DNA from: Actinomadura madurae
GTDB taxonomy: Bacteria > Actinomycetota > Actinomycetes > Streptosporangiales > Streptosporangiaceae
Length of the DNA stretch: 64,000 nucleotides
Direction of reading: 5' to 3'
Assembly: GCF_900115095.1 (NCBI RefSeq)
Contig: NZ_FOVH01000004.1
Span: 40,117 to 104,116, forward strand
A program made the translations under genes and the position numbers. The notes under the pieces are model-generated. The model worked only from the letters and a program-made list of their open reading frames with translations. It was not told the DNA's origin and searched no databases. Shown here in pieces: positions 7,438-16,900 of this stretch (its first letter is position 1; every line of letters begins with the position of its first letter).

Positions 7438-9215
7438 GACGACCGGGGGCGCGCACCGCGGTCGTCGCCGCGCTGGCATGGCGCGCCCACCGGACCGCCA
7501 CGACCGCGTCCGTGGTCCTCGCCGTGCTCACCGGGCTGGCCCCCGTCGCGACCGCGTGGCTGACGAAACTCGTCCTGGACGCGCTCGCCGGGAGCGGAGA
7601 CCGCGACGTCCTGCCGGGCCTCGCCGCCGGGCTCGCCACCTGCGGCCTGTGCGTCATCGTCCTGCCGCACGCGTCCACCTACGCCCAGGCCCAGCTGCGC
7701 CGCGCGGTGCGCGCCCTGGTCGTCGACCGCCTGTTCGGCGCGGTCAACGCCCACGCGGGCCTGCGCCGTCTTGAGGACCCGGCCTTCCAGGACACGCTGC
7801 GGCTGGCGCACGAATCCAGCCAGACCGCACCGGACCGGCTGATCCTGGGAACGCTGGCCATCGGCCAAGCGGCCATCACCATGTCCGGATTCGTCGGAAC
7901 GCTCCTGGTCATCAACCCGCTGCTGGCCCTGGTGATCTTCCTGGCGGCGCTGCCGTCCGTCTGGATCCAGCTCGGCCTGAGCCGCGAACGCGCCCGCACA
8001 ATGTGGAGCATCAGCCCTGGGAAGCGACGCGAAGTCTTCTACGGAGAGCTACTGACAAGACCCGAAGCCGCCAAGGAAGTGCGCCTGTTCGGCCTCGGCG
8101 GCCACTTCCGCTCCCGGATGCTCGACGAGGTCCGCTCGACCAGCGAAGCCGAACGGCGGATCGACCTCAAGACACTACGCAGCCAGGGCTTACTCGCCCT
8201 GGTCGGCAGCGCCGTCGCAGGCGGCGGCCTGGTGTGGGCAGTGCTGGCGGCCGCATCCGGCGCCCTCACCGCAGGAGACGTAACGGTGTTCATCGCGGCC
8301 GTCGCCGGAGTCCAAGCCGCCCTGACATCGATCGTCGACCGGTGGGCGGACGCACACAACGCCCTGCTCCTGTTCGGCCACTTCACCACCATCGTGGACG
8401 CCGAACCCGACCCGCCTCCGAACCCCCGCCCTCGTCCCGTCCCACCCTTGCGCCATGGCATCGAGCTGCGGGACGTGTGGTTCCGCTACAGCGAAGCGCA
8501 CCCCTGGATCCTGCGCGGCGTCGACCTGCACATCCCGTTCGGCCAAAGTGTCGCCCTCGTCGGCGCGAACGGCGCGGGCAAGAGCACGCTGGTCAAACTC
8601 CTCTGCCGCCTCTACGACCCGGACAAGGGCGCCGTCCTCTGGGACGGCGTGGACCTGCGCGACCTGGACCCCGCCGAACTCCGCGAACGCATCGGCGCGG
8701 TCTTCCAGGACTTCATGGAGTACGACCTGACCGCGTCCGACAACATCATGCTGGGCGACCTGGAGAGCACCAACGAACAAATCGCGGCCGCCGCCGAGCG
8801 CGCCGGCGTCCACGAGACCCTAAAGGCACTGCCGCGCGACTACGACACGATGCTCAGCAAGATCTTCCCCAGCGACGGAACCGGCGTCACCCTGTCCGGC
8901 GGCCAGTGGCAGCGCCTCGCCCTAGCCCGCGCATTCCTGCGCCAAGACCGCGACCTCCTCCTACTGGACGAGCCGAGCTCCGGCCTGGACGCGGACGCCG
9001 AACACGCCGTCCACGCATCCCTACGCCGCCACCGCCACGGCCGCACCAGCGTCCTGATCTCCCACCGCCTGGGCGCGATACGCGACGTCGACCTCATCGC
9101 CGTCCTCTCCGAAGGCAAAATCGTCGAACGCGGCCCCCACGACACCCTCATGGACCGGAACGGCGAATACGCCCGCCTCTTCACCCTCCAATCCAGCGCC
9201 TACACCACGCCCTGA
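7434..9215 (+). CDS. ABC exporter (fused permease-ATPase)
   Basis: A 593-aa half-size exporter. The six-helix transmembrane domain occupies about residues 10-310. The ATPase domain has Walker A GANGAGKST (from 377), the signature LSGGQWQR (from 487) and Walker B LLLLDEPSSGLD (about 508-519). There is no N-terminal C39 peptidase domain, so leader removal must be done elsewhere, consistent with the S26 peptidase upstream. The GTG start overlaps the TlpA stop (GTGA), implying translational coupling. The likely cargo is the four-Cys peptide (inference). Confidence 0.92.
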   Translation: MRRPGARTAVVAALAWRAHRTATTASVVLAVLTGLAPVATAWLTKLVLDALAGSGDRDVLPGLAAGLATCGLCVIVLPHASTYAQAQLRRAVRALVVDRLFGAVNAHAGLRRLEDPAFQDTLRLAHESSQTAPDRLILGTLAIGQAAITMSGFVGTLLVINPLLALVIFLAALPSVWIQLGLSRERARTMWSISPGKRREVFYGELLTRPEAAKEVRLFGLGGHFRSRMLDEVRSTSEAERRIDLKTLRSQGLLALVGSAVAGGGLVWAVLAAASGALTAGDVTVFIAAVAGVQAALTSIVDRWADAHNALLLFGHFTTIVDAEPDPPPNPRPRPVPPLRHGIELRDVWFRYSEAHPWILRGVDLHIPFGQSVALVGANGAGKSTLVKLLCRLYDPDKGAVLWDGVDLRDLDPAELRERIGAVFQDFMEYDLTASDNIMLGDLESTNEQIAAAAERAGVHETLKALPRDYDTMLSKIFPSDGTGVTLSGGQWQRLALARAFLRQDRDLLLLDEPSSGLDADAEHAVHASLRRHRHGRTSVLISHRLGAIRDVDLIAVLSEGKIVERGPHDTLMDRNGEYARLFTLQSSAYTTP

Positions 9216-9239
9216 TCTCACGACTGGCAGACTTCAGGT

Positions 9240-9797
9240 GTGACAAAAGGCGTCTACATCAACGTGACCGGATACGGCCTTCGCATCAAACCGAAATGGC
9301 CCTTCGCGTTCATCCACCCGGCAGACGTGGGCGGCGACGGGACGGCACTGGGTGTAATTCGATGCGGCGAGGACGGCCAACCGCACGTGACAGCCGGCCC
9401 CGACCGTCCGACCTGGCGAATCGAAACCCAGCTGTACTCGGTCACGTGGCCCAGCGGATTCACCCTGGAGTGCGCCGGAGAGAACGACCCGTTCGCCCCG
9501 TTCCTACTGTGGGGCCCGGACAAGTCACTGATCTGGGTCCAGGGACCAATCCGCCGAACCCGCCTAACAGCCCCCTCAGACCTCGTAGGCCCGGGCCAAC
9601 AAGTCGTCGACCAACAAGCGAACTCCATCGAACTCGCCTACACCGAAGAAGGAGCCCCCTGGCGCCAAAGCCACCACATCCTCGACCTCGACCAGGACCG
9701 TCTAGCCATAGTGACCTCCCAAGCCCCCACCCCCCACGCCACCCAAACCCTAAAATCCGGCAACCAACTAGCCCACTCCTTTCGCACCAACGAGTGA
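9240..9797 (+). CDS. Hypothetical protein
   Basis: A 185-aa soluble protein starting at GTG 9240, 24 bases after the exporter. No family was recognised. It is rich in beta-prone segments (LYSVTWPSGFTLEC, SLIWVQGPIRRTRL, RLAIVTSQAP) and has no signal peptide or membrane segment. The last third uses more A-rich codons than its neighbours. It could belong to the exporter operon, for example as an immunity or accessory protein, but nothing in the sequence demonstrates this. Confidence 0.6.
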   Translation: MTKGVYINVTGYGLRIKPKWPFAFIHPADVGGDGTALGVIRCGEDGQPHVTAGPDRPTWRIETQLYSVTWPSGFTLECAGENDPFAPFLLWGPDKSLIWVQGPIRRTRLTAPSDLVGPGQQVVDQQANSIELAYTEEGAPWRQSHHILDLDQDRLAIVTSQAPTPHATQTLKSGNQLAHSFRTNE

Positions 9798-9803
9798 CCG
9801 CCG

Positions 9804-10388
9804 TCACACGTCGTCAGGCCCGAAAGGCGGAAGATAGATCTCATCACGGCGGGTCACACGCAGACCGGGATGCCAGGCGACAGACAGGTCCACCTCCCCC
9901 TCGGCGTACAGCACGACCTCATTCAGGTGTTCCAGAGCCGGCAACCGCCCAAAATCGCCATGCGCCAAGGTCAGGGACTCCAACCCCACAATGTCCTGAA
10001 GCCTGGACATGGAATCGACGTCCACAACCGACAGGATGAGGTGCCGGACAGGAGTCCCGCTAAGTTGCCCGAGGTCAATGTTGGAGGCAGGCCCCGCCAG
10101 CTGAAGCAACTCCCACGAGCGCCCCGCGAGCGGCCCCAAATCCATGCCGTTGTCCTCCCACAACAAGGCTTCCTTGACCGAGGGCAACCACCGGACGGGC
10201 TCGAACGACCCCACCCAGAAGAAGTCCGTCGTGAGGCGGTGACGGCGCAAGATGGGGTCGAGTGCCGGAGGCTCCGGGATATCGGAGCCACAAAGCACCT
10301 GCCGCCACACCGAAGTGAGTCCGTCCCAGAACTCCCCCCAGCTGATCTCCTCACCCCCGGCAACCAACCTCCTACCTTCGTCCACCAC
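9804..10388 (-). CDS. Hypothetical protein with leucine-rich-repeat-like C-terminus
   Basis: A 194-aa protein starting at a GTG and convergent with the preceding gene (6 bases between stops). The C-terminal half carries irregular leucine-rich segments (IDLGQLSGTPVRHLILSVVD, LQDIVGLESLTLAHGDF, LPALEHLNEVVLYAEGEVDL) resembling LRR strands. The N-terminal half has WGEFWDGLTSVW and LTTDFFWVGSFEPVRW, perhaps a wall-less immunity-type domain. There is no signal peptide. Function unknown; a polymorphic-toxin immunity role is only a guess. Confidence 0.6.
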   Translation of the reverse strand: MVDEGRRLVAGGEEISWGEFWDGLTSVWRQVLCGSDIPEPPALDPILRRHRLTTDFFWVGSFEPVRWLPSVKEALLWEDNGMDLGPLAGRSWELLQLAGPASNIDLGQLSGTPVRHLILSVVDVDSMSRLQDIVGLESLTLAHGDFGRLPALEHLNEVVLYAEGEVDLSVAWHPGLRVTRRDEIYLPPFGPDDV

Positions 10389-10609
10389 GATCCCCCAACC
10401 ACTAAGTAGGAGCCCTCCGAGACAGCCGGTTCACGCCCGAGCAAGGATCGGACACCGCCCAACTCGGCAAAGTGAATCGACGATTACGGCCACCAGCATG
10501 CCGCTGATCCCGATTACAACCGGCGAGCCCATCCGGGCAGGCTGCCCGTCGGCGCGCAGACGTCAGAGGTGCAGGCAGCAGACCGTGATCAGAAGCCGCC
10601 GTCAGGTGA

Positions 10610-11218
10610 TCATTTCTTGTCGATCAGTGTGTAGCCACCGTCGAGCACCGGCGCGTCGGCCGCGGGGGCCATGCACTTGCGCAGGGGACCGTCCCCGGGG
10701 CCGGGGCCTCCGCTCAGCCCGATCCGGCTGGGTCCCGCGCCTTTGCCGGCGACGTAGAAACTGACGCCCATGCGCTCGTGCTTCTTCAGCATTTCCTCCC
10801 ATGGCCCACCGGGAGTGGTTCTGGTGAGCGTGCCGGTCACGGTCGCGGTGGGGCCGCCGGTGGTCAGGCAGTCGACGATGAGGTCCCCCCAGTTGGTGAA
10901 CCACGTCCCGTCGGGCATCTTGAACCGGTGGGAGATCCGGAAGGTGCCCCACGACCGGGTGGGCTTGGACGCACCGCTGGGATCGAACGCGGCGTGCGCA
11001 TTGACCGTGACGTGGATGTCGTTGTCGGGTGCCGGGAAGTACATCCTGGCCCGTCCCTCCAGGTGGGAGGTCTTGACGCCGACCGAGGCCTGGCTCGCCG
11101 GGGCTGGGGCGTCGGCCGCCGCCCAGGAGCCCATGGAGATCGACACCGTCAGAGCCGCAGCGAAGCCGGCGGCGACGGCCATACGTGCGCCGGATACGCG
11201 ACGAGTCCAGTTGATCAT
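10610..11218 (-). CDS. Secreted protein, repetin-like
   Basis: A 202-aa precursor. ATG 11218 is chosen because it begins a clear signal peptide: MINWTRRVSGARMAVAAGF, a hydrophobic core, then a WAAADA cleavage region. The mature part includes GTFRISHRFKMPDGTWFTNW, VDCLTTGGPTATVTGTL, and a second Cys near the end (LRKCMAPA), suggesting one disulfide. The pattern recalls actinobacterial 'repetin'-type secreted beta proteins of unknown role. The open frame extends about 180 codons further upstream, but that stretch has no signal peptide and is rejected as the start. Confidence 0.75.
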   Translation of the reverse strand: MINWTRRVSGARMAVAAGFAAALTVSISMGSWAAADAPAPASQASVGVKTSHLEGRARMYFPAPDNDIHVTVNAHAAFDPSGASKPTRSWGTFRISHRFKMPDGTWFTNWGDLIVDCLTTGGPTATVTGTLTRTTPGGPWEEMLKKHERMGVSFYVAGKGAGPSRIGLSGGPGPGDGPLRKCMAPAADAPVLDGGYTLIDKK

Positions 11219-11537
11219 ATGTGCGCTCCGATCGAGCGGGGGGTGACTCTCGACGCCACCAGCCTGGGATCGACGCTCCGGCACCGGGTCCCCCACCCGG
11301 GCGATCAGGCTCCCCCTTTCGGGTGAAATGCACCCGGCCGGGGAACCTGACCCCGATGACCCGCGTGGGCAGGCATCTGCTCCGGGGTTGCGGCAGGAGG
11401 TCATGTGCCGCCACCTGACGGGGTGCTCTGGTGGGGGGTGTGGTCGGGGCCGACCTGCCAGTCTCCACCGGAGTTGAAGCCGTTGTGTCCGGTCGCGGAC
11501 GGTTAGCCGCCCGACCGTCTGAGGAGATGTTCGGGCG
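11219..11537. other. Intergenic stretch without a gene
   Basis: 319 bases upstream of the minus-strand secreted protein gene. G-rich stem-forming sequence lies at 11280-11345, including a GGGTG/CACCC hairpin on the minus strand. It may be a structured 5' leader for the secreted protein. No coding sequence with supporting features was seen. Confidence 0.4.
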
Positions 11538-12191
11538 TTAGGACATCCGGGTGAAGGTCGTCGGCAGGCTCCATCTCCCCCTGTAGGGCGGTCCAGCGCG
11601 GCGGCGGAGGTCCCGCAGGGGGAAGCCGGGTGGCCATTTAGTCTTTCGTGACCAGGTGAAGCCGTCGAAGAATATGGGGTCTCGACAATCCATCCCCGAC
11701 AGATCGATGTCCGACACGTCGATCTTGATGCCCCCCAGAACGATCGATGTCTTCTGCGCGCTTTCAACAGCGGAACGCTGTACGTGAGGAAGTTTCTCGC
11801 GTGCGCGGACTAGGGATGGATCCCCGTGAAATTGCTTCGCGAGGTCGGTCGCCTGCGATAGACCCGACTGGTTTCGGTGTTCTGCACCAGCGGTTTCCTC
11901 GTTCAAATAATAAAGGGTTTGCTGAGCATGCCCAGCGGCTCGCTCCAGGTACCAGCTGCCCTCCCCTCGCTGCAGGTACCAGCCGCCGTTCCGCAGGATG
12001 CGCAGATCGGGCGAGGGCATGCGATTGAACGCGTCGACGAGCGTTCTCGCACGCTCGATGAGCGGTTCATCCGCGGGCTGCGAAGACTCTCGAAGGTCTA
12101 CGTACAGGGACTGGGCAAGGCCGCGAACCTCGACGAGGGCGATGGCCAGATCCCGCACGCGCTCCGGCTCCGCATAAATACCCATAGACAC
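11538..12191 (-). CDS. Hypothetical protein with short pentapeptide-like tail
   Basis: 217 aa. The N-terminal 150 residues are helical and unfamiliar (YAEPERVRDLAIALVEVRG). The C-terminal part includes VSDIDLSGMDCRDPIFFDGF followed by TWSRKTKWPPGF, resembling the last turns of actinobacterial pentapeptide-repeat domains, which commonly end in a W-S-x-x-T-x-W-P-P-G motif. Only one or two repeats are present, so it may be a degraded or minimal member. Base composition is slightly lower in GC than flanking genes, and it neighbours transposase debris, suggesting a disturbed region. Confidence 0.55.
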   Translation of the reverse strand: MSMGIYAEPERVRDLAIALVEVRGLAQSLYVDLRESSQPADEPLIERARTLVDAFNRMPSPDLRILRNGGWYLQRGEGSWYLERAAGHAQQTLYYLNEETAGAEHRNQSGLSQATDLAKQFHGDPSLVRAREKLPHVQRSAVESAQKTSIVLGGIKIDVSDIDLSGMDCRDPIFFDGFTWSRKTKWPPGFPLRDLRRRAGPPYRGRWSLPTTFTRMS

Positions 12192-12213
12192 ACCTTAATA
12201 GGTCGTAACAGAA

Positions 12214-12510
12214 TCAGCGGACGAGGCGTCGCCAGCAGATGATGGCCGCGGCCAGGATCATTAACGCTTCGTGGACGTCGTCGCGGATCTCCCAGCGGAT
12301 ACGCGGGCGGCGGAACCAGGGCAGCAGGCTGATGGTGCACCCGACGACACAGCGGTGGACGCCCAGTCCCGAGCCATGCGGGCTCCCGCGGCGTACGATG
12401 ATCGGTTTGCCGCCCTTGCTCCATGCCATGCGGCGGTATTCGTCATGGTCGTAGCCGCGATCGGCCGGCAACCGCCTGGGCCGGCGGCGGACCTGGCCGC
12501 GAATGGGCGG
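12214..12510 (-). mobile_element. IS5-type transposase C-terminal remnant
   Basis: The minus strand encodes ADRGYDHDEYRRMAW...IIVRRGSPHGSGLG, then WFRRPRIRWEIRDDVHEAL and CWRRLV at the end. This matches the C-terminal part of actinobacterial IS5-family (DDE) transposases, including the final catalytic-region motif around the WEIRDD segment. The N-terminal two thirds and the terminal inverted repeats are not recognisable, so this is a dead fragment. Confidence 0.75.
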
Positions 12511-12774
12511 CACCTTCTGGCTCGGGGCGCTGGTATGCCCCCGGCCCAGGTGGCCGAGTAGGCGGGGTTCCAGGTACTGGCTCATGTCGGAGGAGTCGCG
12601 TTCAGGAAGTGCGCCGCAGCGTGGTTGCATGCATGGACGCAAGGGCCGCGACGACGTCGGGGTTTGAGCGACGAAGGCCCCGAAATCTCCCATGGATGCG
12701 CAGCCTGGGTCGACCTATGATCCTGGCCGCTCTCTCCTTGTTGGGGACAAGGGTGAGTTGGGCCGCCGTGCCGG

Positions 12775-12897
12775 TTGGATCATTTAGTTGAGCTGGAACG
12801 GCGTCTTGATGTCCGTCTTTCGGAGTCGTATCGCGACTTCGTTCCGCAGATCGGTGACGGTGGAGCCGGTCCGGGCCACGGTCTGTGGCCGCTTCGT
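12775..12897 (+). pseudogene. SMI1/KNR4-domain fragment
   Basis: A stretch encoding LVELERRLDVRLSESYRDF and VPQIGDGGAGPGHGLWPL. This matches the start of SMI1/KNR4 (SUKH-type) domains, which are often immunity proteins of polymorphic toxins. The similarity stops after about 41 residues and there is no good ribosome site, so it is a broken fragment. Confidence 0.6.
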
Positions 12898-13134
12898 CGA
12901 TCTATCCGATGGGCCGAACGCGGAGTCCACGCGCCTCGGCGTTCTCAACAGAGCCCCTCGTGGCCGCCGGCGAATCGTGGATTGAGACCACCGTGACAGG
13001 GCGAAACGGACCAGGTTCCTGCTCCTCGCCGCCGGCCCGTGAGCTTGACGCCAAGCGCTGGATCGCCACGCGACCAGGCCAAAGGATCTCCAGAACTTCA
13101 GCATGGCCACCCGGAGAAGGCCCGTAAACGATCA

Positions 13135-13254
13135 GAGACAGCCGGACGCGACGAGAACAGCCCCCGACCGCGACGTGCCTGGTCAGGGGCTGTTTCAGCT
13201 GGGGTGGCGGGTCCAGGATTCGAACCTGGGTAGGCTAAGCCGACGGATTTACAG
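13135..13254. repeat. Left direct repeat (att-like): partial tRNA-Tyr 3' copy
   Basis: This segment matches 19407-19525. The last 79 bases (13176-13254) are identical except at 13197 (A versus T at 19468). It contains the 3' half of tRNA-Tyr, from the anticodon loop to the 3' end, plus the terminator beyond. Similarity breaks off sharply at 13254/13255, which is within the anticodon loop. This is the classic footprint of integration into a tRNA gene. Confidence 0.9.
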
Positions 13255-13917
13255 AGAGATCACGAACTCACGGCCATTGTCTTCGCGACCTGCAGCTATG
13301 TCACTCGCCGCCCTCTCCGAGCGTGCCTACGTTCCGTACCTGTTCCGCCAGATCACTCGCCACCATGCTTGACCCTTCGCTGTCTTGGCGCGGCTCCGTA
13401 ACTCTCGAGGGCAGGCGCCGAGGGGCGGCACGTGCGGCCCGGACTCGGGGCCACATAGAGAAGACATGCGGGGAAGCTTGCACACGGCGCCAGTGACCAA
13501 TGCCGTAAATCTTCCTCGCCTGCACGAACGTGTTGAACATGCCTCGTTCTGTACAGACATGGAAGCAAATGTGCCTTACAGCCTCTCGCAGGTGGCCGTG
13601 CCTCACCGGCTCATGACAACACCGATCACGCTTACCGGCAGGCTGCACACACCCTGTCCCACTGAGTGCCACGGTGGGTCGTGAGATGAGAGACCTCACG
13701 GCGATACTCAAGCATGCAGGAGCGGGCGGGCTGCGGTGATCGATTCATTCAGCCCAAGGTACAGACAACAAAAAGTGGCATTGGAAGCGTCTCAAGTTCG
13801 GCGAATCTACCACTTGCCGCAGATGGCCGACATAGGTCATCCTATGGCACTTTTAAGGAGAAATGATATATTAGGCTCGCACATCTCGACCCACCAGCGG
13901 ATAGTCAGCGTGATTAT
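13255..13917. other. Left end of the island, no convincing gene
   Basis: 663 bases without an ORF that has both a ribosome site and family features. Composition falls toward AT rightward. It contains the CATAGG-TCAT-CCTATG palindrome (13831-13846) and a strong ribosome site before a three-codon ORF (13863-13874) just upstream of the NACHT gene. Confidence 0.5.
13831..13846. promoter_or_regulatory. Palindrome upstream of the NACHT gene, candidate operator
   Basis: CATAGG-TCAT-CCTATG: 6-bp perfect arms and a 4-bp spacer, 72 bases before the NACHT start. Downstream lies an AT-rich stretch with TATATT (13868-13873), which could be a -10 element. Regulator unknown. Confidence 0.35.
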
Positions 13918-16900
13918 ATGGCACTTGATCCTATTGCGATTACCACTGGCAGGGTGGTGGCTCAGCTTGCTGGACGCCTATGGCTATCGGGACGTAACGC
14001 TAAAGCTGGCCGAGACAAGGATCTTGTTGAGCTCATTCGAATGAGATTTACGGATCAGATAGCCGCCCGGCGTGTTGAGCGGCAACTCGACGACATTGCT
14101 GATTCAGTCGCGGAAAGACTTATACCTCTTTGCCGCCAAGAGTTTGGTGGATTGTCGGAAGGGGATCGGTCCGCCGTCTTTTTTGAGGTCATACGAACTC
14201 TTGAAAAGGCCGACCTTTCGGATGCGGCACTCTTTAGCGATGATGTTGATGCAATCAATCTATCGCGACGGGTACGTGCCAATCTTCCCGAGGGAGAAGT
14301 GATGCGGCAAGTTGGAGAGTCGGGGGCGCAGTTATACAACGTGATTCTCGACGAGTGTTGCGACTGTCTAGTACGCATAGTAATACAGCTTCCGCAGTTC
14401 GCACCACGTGCCTCCGTGGAGACGTTGAGTAGAATTAGTGGTCTCGCCGATCAGGTCAATGTTGTCCTAGCCCGACTGCCAGCACGTTCGGTCACCGCCC
14501 CCGAAGGTACGTCAAGTGATCGAGAATTCACTCAGAGATACCTTGAGCATCTTAGCGACACTTTGGATACATTAGAACTTTTTGGCGTGCGATTCGAGCG
14601 CTTCACGAGACCGCGAATCACCCTTAGTGTCGCCTATATTGGCCTTTCTGTGTCGACCGAGAAGAAGGCCGGAAGAGTTACAGAAACGCTTCGGGGCACG
14701 CGTGTTTCCGATTGGCGAGGCGACCAGCAATTTAATAGTTCAGTGAGAGTGGAATCGGTACTTGCCGAAAGTCGTCTATTGCTTCTCCGTGGCGAGGCCG
14801 GCGCTGGTAAGAGCACACTATTGAGATGGATTGCTATCACCGCCGCACGTGGAAAATTTAGCGGCGACATGACTAGTTGGAACGGCTGCATTCCATTCCT
14901 TATTAAACTGCGAAGTTTCTCGGGCGAGCGTATGCCTCGGCCAGAAGAATTTATTGATCGGATAGCTGATAACCTAACGGGGATTATGCCTCGGGGATGG
15001 GTGCATCGGCAACTTATCGCCGGAAAGGCCCTGATACTCGTAGACGGGGTTGACGAACTAGTTGGCCAGGATAGACATGCTGTTCGCGAGTGGCTTCACG
15101 GGCTTATCTCAGATTTTCCTCAGACTCGAATAGTTGTCACTTCACGTCCTGTCGCAGCTAGTGCTGATTGGCTTCGAGCGGAAGGCTTCTTTTCTGCCTT
15201 CTTGGAGCGGATGAGCCCGGCGGATATTCGTGCTCTAATTCAACATTGGCACTCAGCTGTAAGGCACTGTGGTGACCTACCGTGTCCTCCTGAACGTCTG
15301 CCATCGTATGAAACGGCTCTGCTCGCGAGGTTAGAGAGCGCCGTGCATCTTCGAACGCTTGCCGCTAATCCTCTTCTAGCAGCAATGCTATGTGCTCTTA
15401 ACCTTGACCGTGAGACGCAGCTTCCGCGTGATCGCATGGGGCTTTATGGGGCTGCTCTTGATATGCTCCTTGTCACAAGAGATGCCAAGCGCGGTATTCC
15501 TAGCTCTAGATCGCTATCTCTAGAACGTGCACAACAGATCAGAATATTGCAGTACATTGCAGCGCATCTGTCTAATAGTAATCGCGTCGAACTGCCAAAA
15601 GCTCTCGCAGAGCAATTGATCGCCGATAGGCTCGCTGCGATGCCGTACATAAATCAATCGGCACCAGAGGTCCTGGAATATCTTCTAGACCGCAGCGGTG
15701 TTATACGAGAGCCAGTTCTCGGGCGCGTCGACTTCGTTCATCGTACGGTGCAGGAGTATCTTACTGCGAAGCATATCGCCGATCTCGGCGATATGGATAT
15801 TCTCATCCGAAACGCCCATCGTGACCAATGGCGCGAGACTGTAATTATGGCGGCTGGCCATGCCAATGAGCCTCTCCGGAATGAGTTGATCGCTGGCATA
15901 CTGTCTCGAGTGGAAGCCGAACCTCGACATGCACGCCGCCTCAAACTACTTGTTGTGGCGTGCATGGAGACACTTCCCGCTATTCCTCGGGGACTTGAAT
16001 CCAGCATGAGCAAGTGTTTGGCGGATTTGGTGCCACCTCGCGATCTTGCATCTGCGCGTTCGCTAGCGACTGCTGGGGAGCCGGTTCTTGATCGGCTGCC
16101 GAGGTCACTGAGTCAACTGTCTGATTCCTCAGCCCGAGCTACGGTCAGTGTGGCTTGGATGATAAATGGCCCGAAGGCACTAGAGTTTCTAGAAGGATAT
16201 GGTTGCGATCCAAGGTTCAACATACAACAAGAACTGGATAATGCATGGGATTTTTTTGATCCAGGAGTATTTGCGGAACGCGTCCTGGCAAGGGCGCCAA
16301 AGGGTGTCACACGTAGCTTGACTTTGCGCTCCCCGGGCCAGCTTCACGCCTTGAACAAGATTCCCGAAGTTACTGAGATAAGCATCTCGTCTGACGTGCC
16401 GATCGACTTGTCGGTGCTTGCATCTAAAGCGCAACAAATAAGAAAGTTGTCGATCTACTCTGGAGTGGAGGCGGATAGTTTGTCTGCACTCACTACCTTT
16501 GCGCGCTTGAAGGATTTTACTTTCGTGCCAAGAGTGTCCCCGAATAGCATCGACTTCTTGAGAGAACTTTCCCCTTTGGAGCGTCTATACGTCAGTCAAT
16601 GCGACGAAGTGGAAGACTACTCGGCGCTCGCTTCACATAAGCAACTGCAGGGCCTTCTTCTCTATTCTCCCTTCAAGCTTGCGGGTGTTCAAGATCTCCC
16701 TCCTCTTGACCACGTGCAGGTATTGGCGCTAATGTCTTCCAGATTGCAGCATGGTCTTGGTGAATTGATAGCCGCAGCACCAAATGTTCGCGATCTCATG
16801 CTAGATAACTGTCCCTGGATCGATGACCTCAATCATCTTGATTCACTTTCTCTTAGAATGCTATGGCTCGCAAATTGCCCAGCACCGGTCAAATTGGAAA

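Noticed and set aside
11219..11345. c-di-AMP (ydaO-type) riboswitch before the secreted protein gene
   Set aside because: The GGGGGAGCC and GGGTGGGG segments are suggestive, but the conserved downstream part of the motif was not found. A covariance-model scan (RF00379) would decide.
13205..13254. Second tRNA-Tyr gene
   Set aside because: Only the 3' half is present; no acceptor 5' strand, D-arm or anticodon stem 5' strand, so it cannot form a tRNA.
13736..14044. 102-codon plus-strand frame upstream of and overlapping the NACHT gene
   Set aside because: Another frame from the well-supported NACHT N-terminus, no family features and no ribosome site.
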